From Candidatus Neomarinimicrobiota bacterium (GTDB lineage Bacteria; Fidelibacterota; SORT01), in assembly GCA_022567655.1 (NCBI GenBank), contig JADFGO010000012.1:1-35892 (forward strand): 35,892 bases of DNA. The letters run 5' to 3'. Shown here one piece after another: positions 24,143-31,841 of the stretch (within the stretch, counting starts at the first letter, position 1; each line of letters begins with the position of its first letter). Under the pieces are notes generated by a model. That model did no database searches. It was not told where the DNA came from and saw nothing but the letters and a program-made list of their open reading frames with translations. The position numbers and the translations under genes are program-made.

Positions 24143-24643
24143 ATGCACGAAGAAAATCAGGGGAATTTAAATTTAGACCTCCTTTCAAAAGCAAAAGAGA
24201 GTGCAATAATTTACCTGAGTTATCGTGACAGGTCTATCGCAGAAATGAATCGGAGACTTTCCAAAAAAGGATATCCGCCTGAAGTGATTGAGAACGTCAT
24301 TCACACCCTTGAAGAAACTGATTTACTGAATGACGAGCGGTTTGCATTAAGTTATTCGAGCTATAAAGTTGAGGATAAATCCTGGGGTCCGGAAAAACTC
24401 AGGTTCGAGTTGCGCGTCAAAGGAATAGACAAAGAGTTAGCCGAAAAGGTAATTAATAGAACTTATGAAAAATACAGTCAAAATGATCTCATACAGAAAC
24501 TAATATCGAAACGGTTAAAAAATCGGCAAGAGGCAAATCGCGCGGAAATGAAAAAACATATTGATTATCTTAAGAGGCGCGGGTTCAGGTGGGACGTGAT
24601 CAGGGAAGCGATCTCAGACAACGAAGGATATTTCACGGATTAG
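24143..24643 (+). CDS. recX: RecX regulatory protein
   Basis: This 166-residue protein shows the repeated three-helix pattern of RecX: YLSYRDRSIAEMNRRLSKKG, LNDERFALSYSSYKVEDKSW and GPEKLRFELRVKGIDKELAE. It inhibits RecA filaments. AGGAG lies 15 nt upstream of ATG 24143. It sits between recA and alaS, a common order; the alaS start is 1 nt after its stop. Confidence 0.93.
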   Translation: MHEENQGNLNLDLLSKAKESAIIYLSYRDRSIAEMNRRLSKKGYPPEVIENVIHTLEETDLLNDERFALSYSSYKVEDKSWGPEKLRFELRVKGIDKELAEKVINRTYEKYSQNDLIQKLISKRLKNRQEANRAEMKKHIDYLKRRGFRWDVIREAISDNEGYFTD

Positions 24644-24644
24644 A

Positions 24645-27260
24645 ATGAAATCGTCGAATGAAATCAGGGCGGAATTCCTAAAGTTCTTTGAGGACAGAGG
24701 GCATAAAATTGTTCCTTCCACTCCTGTCGTTCCAGCCGATGATCCCACGCTGTTATTTATCAATGCCGGAATGAACCAATTCAAAAACATCTTTCTCGGG
24801 ACGGAAAAAGTTAAGCACACAAGAATAGCGGACACTCAGAAGTGTATCAGGGTTAGTGGTAAACACAATGACCTTGAAGACGTAGGAATAGATACTTCGC
24901 ACCATACGTTCTTCGAAATGCTCGGCAATTGGTCGTTTGGTGATTATTACAAAAAGGAAGCCATCGAATGGGCGTGGGAACTTCTGACGGAGGTTTGGGG
25001 GCTGGAAAAGGAGAGGCTCTGGGCTACGGTGCACGAAACGGATGCCGAAGCGAAGAAGCTATGGCCCAAGGTTACGGAGCTGCCTCGTGAGAGAGTATTA
25101 GAATTCGGAGATAAAGATAATTTTTGGGAGATGGGCGAAATCGGTCCCTGCGGTCCGTGCTCGGAAATTCATTATTATATCGGAGATGATATTACCAAGC
25201 AATCCGCCGATAAAATTAACACGGACGATCCTGATTATATTGAAATTTGGAATCTCGTTTTCATCCAGTTCAACAGAGATTCTCAGGGTAGATTGAAAGA
25301 ACTTCCTCAAAAGCATGTGGATACCGGATTGGGACTTGAAAGGATTGTCTCGATCATACAGGATAAGCGGTCGAATTATGATACCGATTCTTTTTCTCCT
25401 ATCATAAATGAACTTGAGAAAATCACAAAAAAGAAATATAAGGGTGAAAATCAGCCGGCATTCAGAGTTATCGCAGATCATCTCAGGTCGCTCTGTATTT
25501 CAATAGCAGATGGAGTAATGCCGTCAAATGAGGGCAGGGGTTATGTCATAAGACGCTTGCTCAGGAGGGCAGCCAGGTTCGGAAGAACTCTCGGAATGGA
25601 AAAACCCTTCATTTATACGCTCGTGACTTCGCTGTCCGAAATGATGGGAGAGACTTTTCCGGAACTGATCGAAAAACAGGAGTACATTGAAAAAGTTATC
25701 AAAGCTGAAGAGGTGAATTTCGGCGAAACAATCGATAGGGGTATAGAGTTATTCGATTCGGTTGTAAGTCGGCTGGAAACGGAAAAGAAGAGCGTTATTC
25801 CCGGGAAGGATATATTTAAGTTATATGATACTTTCGGATTTCCTGTAGATTTGACGGAACTGATGGCGAAGGAAAAAGGATTAGGCGTGGATATTGAAAA
25901 GTTTAACGAAGAAATGGCATCCCAGAAGGAAAGAAGTCGATCCGGTAAGAAATTCGCCGTTGAAGAATTAATACCGGAAGGAGTCGAACTGAACTCTGAT
26001 CCAACGATTTTTTTAGGTTATGATACGCTTGAATCCGAAACGGAAATAACCCAGATTATATCTTTGAATAATAAGGATATATCGCTTTTACTTAAAGAAA
26101 CACCTTATTATGCGGAATCGGGTGGACAGATCGGTGATTCCGGAGTTATTAAGAACAAAGATATCAATATTCAGGTCAACGATACTCAAAAAGTCGGCGA
26201 TTCATATTATTTGCACATAGGAATAATTCTCGAGGGAAAGCCGAAGGAGGGTATGAAGGTTATCGTTTCGGTGGATGAAGACAGAAGAAAAAATATACTG
26301 CCCAACCATACTTCCACTCACCTGATGCATGCGGCGCTTAGAAAAATATTGGGCACTCATGTTCAACAAGCCGGTTCACTCGTAGCCTCTGACCGGCTGC
26401 GATTCGACTATACGCATTTTGAAAAACCATCGAAAAGTCTATTAAATGAAATTGAGAGTCTCGTTAACCGTAAAATTCGTGAGAACATTCAACTAAAGAC
26501 AAAAATCACGAATTTTGAGGACGCGAAGAAATCAGGAGCGATGGCGCTGTTCGGAGAAAAGTATGGAGACGAAGTACGAATGGTAGAAATCGGCGACTTC
26601 AGCAAAGAACTGTGCGGTGGAACGCACGTTGGAAGAACGGGTGATATCGGAATGTTCCTGATAACCCAGGAAACAAGTATATCATCGGGCATTCGCAGAA
26701 TCGAAGCGGTAACGGGAGTGGAAGCTTTCAAATATACTCAGGAAAATATGAATGTGCTTTCTGAAATTGAGGGAGAGCTCTCTACAAGTGGAAGCGAATT
26801 AGCTGAAAGAATCAGGAATTTATCAGATTCCAAAAAACAGCTGGAAAAGAAGCTGAAAGAAAAAGAAGTATCCTCTTATTTGTCAGAAATAGATTCATGG
26901 ATTTCGGAGGCGAGCGAGATTCAGGGCGTTACTCTGGTGGCAAAAATTATTGATTCATCTTCTGTTGATGAAATGAAAAGTATAGGAGATGCGCTCAGGG
27001 ATAAGTTAAAGAGCGGTGTAGGAGTTTTGGGTGCAAAGATTGATAACAAGGCGTCCTTAATTACAGTCATGACGAAAGACCTTATTGACTCTGGTCTGAG
27101 TTCAAAAGATATAGTAACCACATTGGGCAAAATTATAGGCGGAGGCGGAGGAGGCAGCGATCATATGGCTACCGCCGGAGGTAAAAACCCGGAATTATTA
27201 AAGGAAGCGATTGAAAAGTCAGCGTCGGTTCTGGAATCATTTCTAAAAGAAAAAGTATAG
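24645..27260 (+). CDS. alaS: Alanyl-tRNA synthetase
   Basis: This 871-residue enzyme has the class II catalytic start (FINAGMNQFKNIFLGTEK, residues about 38-55), the editing domain zinc site H555-x3-H559 (NHTSTHLMHAALRK) with C657 in CGGTH661V, and a C-terminal GGGGGGSDHMATAGGK in the C-Ala domain. The length is the usual for bacterial AlaRS. It charges tRNA-Ala, including the CGC tRNA at 12079 with its G3-U70 pair. ATG 24645 follows recX directly. Confidence 0.99.
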   Translation: MKSSNEIRAEFLKFFEDRGHKIVPSTPVVPADDPTLLFINAGMNQFKNIFLGTEKVKHTRIADTQKCIRVSGKHNDLEDVGIDTSHHTFFEMLGNWSFGDYYKKEAIEWAWELLTEVWGLEKERLWATVHETDAEAKKLWPKVTELPRERVLEFGDKDNFWEMGEIGPCGPCSEIHYYIGDDITKQSADKINTDDPDYIEIWNLVFIQFNRDSQGRLKELPQKHVDTGLGLERIVSIIQDKRSNYDTDSFSPIINELEKITKKKYKGENQPAFRVIADHLRSLCISIADGVMPSNEGRGYVIRRLLRRAARFGRTLGMEKPFIYTLVTSLSEMMGETFPELIEKQEYIEKVIKAEEVNFGETIDRGIELFDSVVSRLETEKKSVIPGKDIFKLYDTFGFPVDLTELMAKEKGLGVDIEKFNEEMASQKERSRSGKKFAVEELIPEGVELNSDPTIFLGYDTLESETEITQIISLNNKDISLLLKETPYYAESGGQIGDSGVIKNKDINIQVNDTQKVGDSYYLHIGIILEGKPKEGMKVIVSVDEDRRKNILPNHTSTHLMHAALRKILGTHVQQAGSLVASDRLRFDYTHFEKPSKSLLNEIESLVNRKIRENIQLKTKITNFEDAKKSGAMALFGEKYGDEVRMVEIGDFSKELCGGTHVGRTGDIGMFLITQETSISSGIRRIEAVTGVEAFKYTQENMNVLSEIEGELSTSGSELAERIRNLSDSKKQLEKKLKEKEVSSYLSEIDSWISEASEIQGVTLVAKIIDSSSVDEMKSIGDALRDKLKSGVGVLGAKIDNKASLITVMTKDLIDSGLSSKDIVTTLGKIIGGGGGGSDHMATAGGKNPELLKEAIEKSASVLESFLKEKV

Positions 27261-27273
27261 GGGAATATTTTCT

Positions 27274-28725
27274 GTGGAAAAGTTATTGAACGAGTTGAGT
27301 GTTGAGGGTAGAATAGGTTATTCATTGCCTAAGCTCGACGTGGAAGAGAAAGAACTGTCAGAATTAATACCGGTAAAATATATCTCGGAATCGAAGCCGG
27401 CGCTTCCGGAGCTAAGCGAACCGGAAATCGCCAGGCACTTCATAAATATGAGCATCAGTAACCATCATATTGATAAAGGGTTCTATCCCCTGGGCTCATG
27501 CACGATGAAATATAATCCGAAACTCAATGAAACTGTTTCTCGATTACCCGGATTTTCTGCAATCCATCCGCACCAGCATGAGAGTTCGATACAAAACGGG
27601 CTTAAATTACTTTATGACCTCGAAAAAAGCTTATGCACCCTGACAGGAATGGATGCGTTCACGCTCCAGCCTGCCGCCGGTTCTCAGGGCGAGTTGACAG
27701 GAATTATGATAATGCGAAAGTACCATTCAGCAAATGGGAACCCGAGAAAAAAAGTACTTATCCCTGATTCCGCTCATGGAACGAACCCGGCAAGTGTTGT
27801 AATAAGCGGGTATGAATCTGTTCCGGTAGTGTCCGATAAACGCGGGCTTGTCGACGTTGATGATTTATCCTCTAAGCTCGATGAAGAGGTTGCCGGAATG
27901 ATGATTACGAATCCGAATACTCTCGGCTTATTTGAGGAACGGATATTGGAAGTGTCTAAAATGATACATGATGCAGGCGCGCTTCTTTATCTCGACGGCG
28001 CCAACTTTAACGCTCTCGCAGCATCTCTCAATCCGTCCGATATGGGATTTGACATAATGCATCTTAATTTACATAAGACCTTCAGCACTCCTCACGGCGG
28101 GGGAGGTCCGGGATCAGGTCCTTTAGGGGTTGTGAGTAGTCTCGCCAAATATCTTCCTGTTCCACGGGTACAATTACAAAATGGAAAGTATAGTTTAGAT
28201 TATGATTTTCCCGATTCGATTGGGCGTGTGCATGGCTTCTATGGGAATTTCGGTGTTCTGGTACGAGCCTACGCATATATAAAACTACTCGGATACGACG
28301 GATTTAAAGCGGCATCGAAGAATGCCATTATAAACGCCAATTATCTCAAAGCGCTCATCAGCGATAAATATACGGTTCCCTTCTCTCAACACTGTATGCA
28401 TGAGCTTGTGATAAGTGCCTCTGAACAAAAAAATCGTGGTGTCAAAGCCGGTGATATTGTAAAACGGCTGCTTGATTTCGGAGTACATGCGCCGACAGTA
28501 TACTTTCCTCTGATAGTTAAAGAGGCTTTGATGATAGAGCCGACGGAATCGGAATCGAAGTCATCAATCGAAAATTTCGTTAATATCATGAAGCAAATAG
28601 ATGAAGAAATCGACACTGATCCCGAAATGTTGAAGAAAGCGCCGTATAACACCCCTGTGCGGAGATTGGACGAAGCCAGAGCTGTCAGACAATTGCGCAT
28701 TACATGGGACGCTGTGGGAGAATAA
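27274..28725 (+). CDS. gcvPB: Glycine dehydrogenase (decarboxylating) subunit 2
   Basis: This 483-residue PLP enzyme carries NLHK268TFSTPHGGGGPGSG, where the lysine binds PLP, and the N-terminal FYPLGSCTMKYNPK of the P-protein beta subunit. It pairs with GcvPA to decarboxylate glycine in the cleavage system. The two-subunit form is used, but gcvPA, gcvT and gcvH are not in this window, so they are elsewhere. GTG 27274 is the start, 13 bp after alaS. Its 3' end overlaps the next gene in another frame. Confidence 0.95.
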   Translation: MEKLLNELSVEGRIGYSLPKLDVEEKELSELIPVKYISESKPALPELSEPEIARHFINMSISNHHIDKGFYPLGSCTMKYNPKLNETVSRLPGFSAIHPHQHESSIQNGLKLLYDLEKSLCTLTGMDAFTLQPAAGSQGELTGIMIMRKYHSANGNPRKKVLIPDSAHGTNPASVVISGYESVPVVSDKRGLVDVDDLSSKLDEEVAGMMITNPNTLGLFEERILEVSKMIHDAGALLYLDGANFNALAASLNPSDMGFDIMHLNLHKTFSTPHGGGGPGSGPLGVVSSLAKYLPVPRVQLQNGKYSLDYDFPDSIGRVHGFYGNFGVLVRAYAYIKLLGYDGFKAASKNAIINANYLKALISDKYTVPFSQHCMHELVISASEQKNRGVKAGDIVKRLLDFGVHAPTVYFPLIVKEALMIEPTESESKSSIENFVNIMKQIDEEIDTDPEMLKKAPYNTPVRRLDEARAVRQLRITWDAVGE

Positions 28726-29155
28726 ATTCGACTACCAACCCGTCAAATATGGTTACCAGCTTCGATTAGAGAAGGGTGAGGAGATACATCGGTCTTTGAG
28801 AAAGTTTATTGAGCATGCCGGTATAAAAGGGGGTACGGTGGTCGGTTTGGGAGCAATGTCCTCTTACGTACTTGGATACTATGACATCCACAAGGAAGAG
28901 TACCAAAGGAAGGAGTATTCAGAAGAAGTAGAGCTTGTCTCCTGCGTAGGCAATATTGCTTATAAAGGTTCGGAGCCTATTACCCACCTTCACGCAGTAG
29001 TATCAAATCGTGAAATGGAAACGCGCGGAGGACATCTTTTTGAGGGAATAATCTCAGCGACGGGAGAATTTTCTATTATTGATTCCGATATTAGAATAGA
29101 ACGGCTTAATATAGGAACCGGCTTACCGTTATTAGATTTACCGAATAAACTCTGA
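28712..29155 (+). CDS. PPC/DUF296 domain protein, start uncertain
   Basis: The C-terminal part has KGGTVVGLGAMSSYVLGYYD, GNIAYKGSEPITHLHAVVSN and GGHLFEGIISATGEF, the signature of the PPC (DUF296) domain found in small, often trimeric proteins, some DNA-binding. The only standard start near, TTG 28796, begins at RKFIEHAG and omits the first strand. Upstream, the same frame reads FDYQPVKYGYQLRLEKGEE, which fits the missing strand, back to at least 28727. No ATG, GTG or TTG is there; CTG at 28712-28714 is the nearest non-standard candidate, and an indel in the AATAAA stretch at 28721-28726 is possible. It overlaps gcvPB 3' end. The role is unknown. Confidence 0.65.
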   Translation: MWENKFDYQPVKYGYQLRLEKGEEIHRSLRKFIEHAGIKGGTVVGLGAMSSYVLGYYDIHKEEYQRKEYSEEVELVSCVGNIAYKGSEPITHLHAVVSNREMETRGGHLFEGIISATGEFSIIDSDIRIERLNIGTGLPLLDLPNKL

Positions 29156-29225
29156 GTTTGACTTAAAGTATTACATCATATCCTTCCCCGTTTTATATTA
29201 TTAATAAGTATCGAGTAAGACTTCA

Positions 29226-31841
29226 GTGTCAAACATGAACGATCAATTAGAAAAGTACTCCAAATCTTTAGAACAAAGTAGGCTTGAGATAAAAAAAACT
29301 CATTCCCGGGGAAGTACAGGTAATGAGACTTCAATCGCATTGACCGATTTAGCTGATGTTTGCCTAAGGGATCTAATTAAAGCGGAGGATATCAGTGACG
29401 CAATTATATCCGCTATCGGCGGATACGGAAGATGTCAGCTTTCACCATATTCGGATCTTGACTTGCTGATAGTACATTCTCAGAACACCGAATTATCGGA
29501 AGACTCAATAAAAAGTATTATCAGAACTTTATGGGATTTGGGATGGTCTGTCTCGAGTCTGTATCTGACCAGGGAAGAAATAACCGAAAAAGCGCACGCG
29601 GATATTCATTTTTTTTCATCTCTATTGGACTTAAGGATATTGCACGGCGACAAAGAAATATTAAAAGATCTACATACGGAGCTTTATGAAAAAGTATTTT
29701 CGATCGGATTCGAGAAATTCATGGATTGTAAACTCGAAGAAATAAACCGAAGACACATGAAATACGGAGCGACAAGCCGCATGCTTGAACCAAATGTTAA
29801 AGAGAGCGCCGGAGGCTTGAGGGACGTCCATTCTCTTATCTGGCTCAATATGAATCGTTCGATGCTTCCGTCGGTCAAACACGAAAAGGTTTATTCGAGG
29901 GTAGATTCTCATCTGAACGAAATATCAAAAGTCAGAAATTGGAATCCGTATCTAACCAAAAGATTAATTGAATCAAACGACTTGATGCTTCGAATAAGAC
30001 ATGAGATACACTATCAGAAGAGTGTGAAAAATGATCTCCTCGCGTTCGACGTCCGCGACAGTGTCGTGGAGAATTTGATCGTAGATGACACGGGGAATGG
30101 AATACATCGGTTCTTGAGAAACTACTATAAATCCGCAAGATATATCTCTAACGCTTTGAGGCACGCGGAAGAAGAAATAAGAGACGCAAAACTTACCTCA
30201 AAAAAATCTCCGGGGAAGCCGGTAAATGAATTAAATCATATTTATTCGGACGGTACCAGACTGTATTTGCCGAAAGAGAGTAGCGCCAAGTTCAGCGCAA
30301 GTATGACGGAGATAATGGAAATATTTCAGTATTCGAAAATAAACTCTCTACGACCCTCTTCAGGGCTTCTCTACGAAATAGAATCACGGCTTTTGGAGTA
30401 CAAGCCATCGTCGTCGGATTTGGCCAAATCGAGATCAATATTTATAGAGCTATTCACGGATCTGAATAATCTGGCGCCCATATTGAGAAATCTTTTTGAA
30501 ACAAGTGTAATGAATCTGTTGATTCCCGAACTGAATGATATTTACTGCCATGCTCCGAAAAGCAGGTACCACTATTATACAACCGATGAACACACGATGA
30601 GAGCTCTTGAGATTCTGGAGAAAGTCGCTTCCCTCGATAGTGTCGGAGAGCTGCATGACGTAATGAATAGATTAGAAAGAAAGCAGGAATTATTACTTGC
30701 ACTGCTATTCCATGACATTGCCAAACCTCACGAAAAAACCGAGTCAACCCATCAGGTCGAAGGCGCTGTCATCACAGGGGAAATATTGGAAAAAATAAAA
30801 TACGATGGAAACAAAGAACTGATTACGCGGCTTATTAAACACCATTTGCTGATGGAGCAAACCGCCTTCCGCCGGGACTTAGTCCTTCCGGAAACTATTG
30901 AGAAGTTTGTAAGCAAAATAATCGACCATGAAACACTCGACGCTCTCTATCTATTGACGTATGCGGACCTTTATGCGGTCAACCCGGTTGTGTGGTCCGA
31001 GTGGAAGCGATCGCTGTTAAGCGAACTTTATGGAAGGGCAAAAAATCATATTGATGGACATATTCAGATAGAAATCGACGAGGTAAGCCGCGGGTTGTTG
31101 GAAGAATTGGAAGATGATGTTGATAAGAAAAGTTTTTCTGACTTACTAAGCCTATTGCCTCCATCTTATCAACTGGAATTTGACAGCAGGCAGATTGCCA
31201 ATCATATTGATATGGCGAATAGGGTCGAAAAAGAAATAGTCGTAATTGAAAGCAAAGGATTATTCAATTTCAGCGAGATCACTGTTATCACTGCAGATAG
31301 GAAATATCTACTTTCAGATATCTGTGGTGTTTTCTCAGTGAACAATGCAAGTATCTTTGAAGCGAAAGTATTTACACGGAAGGATAAACTAATTATAGAT
31401 AATTTTCGCGTTATCAATTTAGGTGACGGCGGTCCACTTTCGGATGATGTTATAGTAAACATTCAACTCGATTTGACTAACGTATTGAAAAATCACATAA
31501 GTATAGATGATTTGCTAAAGCAGCACAAGAAGCGATGGAAATGGAAGGCGAAGAAACATCGCGAAATCCCACTCTATTTAGATTTCGACGAGTCTGAAAA
31601 TTATTCAATAATTGATATTACCGGAAGCGATTCGCCGGGATTGTTATACTCTATTACGAGAGCGTTATCAGAATTGAATATAATGATATACACTGCGAAA
31701 ATATCAACCAAAGTTGATGGATTGATTGATTCTTTTTACGTATTAGATGCAAATGGGAAAAAGATAGGAGTTGATGTGTCTGAAAATTCGATCCGGAAAG
31801 CCATTTCTGACGCAGTCCGGACTACTACTCATCTCACTTAA
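29226..31841 (+). CDS. glnD: [Protein-PII] uridylyltransferase/uridylyl-removing enzyme
   Basis: This 871-residue protein has a nucleotidyltransferase domain (GGYGRCQLSPYSDLDLL, residues 65-81), the GlnD domain with ESAGGLRDVHSL, an HD domain (H496-D497, LLFHDIAKPHEKTE) and two C-terminal ACT domains (about 682-760 and 795-865, GSDSPGLLYSITRALSELN). It uridylylates PII proteins when glutamine is low and removes UMP when it is high. GTG 29226 or ATG 29235 starts it. It runs into glnE with an 8-nt convergent overlap at 31834-31841. Confidence 0.95.
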   Translation: MSNMNDQLEKYSKSLEQSRLEIKKTHSRGSTGNETSIALTDLADVCLRDLIKAEDISDAIISAIGGYGRCQLSPYSDLDLLIVHSQNTELSEDSIKSIIRTLWDLGWSVSSLYLTREEITEKAHADIHFFSSLLDLRILHGDKEILKDLHTELYEKVFSIGFEKFMDCKLEEINRRHMKYGATSRMLEPNVKESAGGLRDVHSLIWLNMNRSMLPSVKHEKVYSRVDSHLNEISKVRNWNPYLTKRLIESNDLMLRIRHEIHYQKSVKNDLLAFDVRDSVVENLIVDDTGNGIHRFLRNYYKSARYISNALRHAEEEIRDAKLTSKKSPGKPVNELNHIYSDGTRLYLPKESSAKFSASMTEIMEIFQYSKINSLRPSSGLLYEIESRLLEYKPSSSDLAKSRSIFIELFTDLNNLAPILRNLFETSVMNLLIPELNDIYCHAPKSRYHYYTTDEHTMRALEILEKVASLDSVGELHDVMNRLERKQELLLALLFHDIAKPHEKTESTHQVEGAVITGEILEKIKYDGNKELITRLIKHHLLMEQTAFRRDLVLPETIEKFVSKIIDHETLDALYLLTYADLYAVNPVVWSEWKRSLLSELYGRAKNHIDGHIQIEIDEVSRGLLEELEDDVDKKSFSDLLSLLPPSYQLEFDSRQIANHIDMANRVEKEIVVIESKGLFNFSEITVITADRKYLLSDICGVFSVNNASIFEAKVFTRKDKLIIDNFRVINLGDGGPLSDDVIVNIQLDLTNVLKNHISIDDLLKQHKKRWKWKAKKHREIPLYLDFDESENYSIIDITGSDSPGLLYSITRALSELNIMIYTAKISTKVDGLIDSFYVLDANGKKIGVDVSENSIRKAISDAVRTTTHLT

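Noticed and set aside
28386-28700. 104-codon minus-strand frame inside gcvPB
   Set aside because: It lies wholly within a certain gene and shows no domain or start signal.
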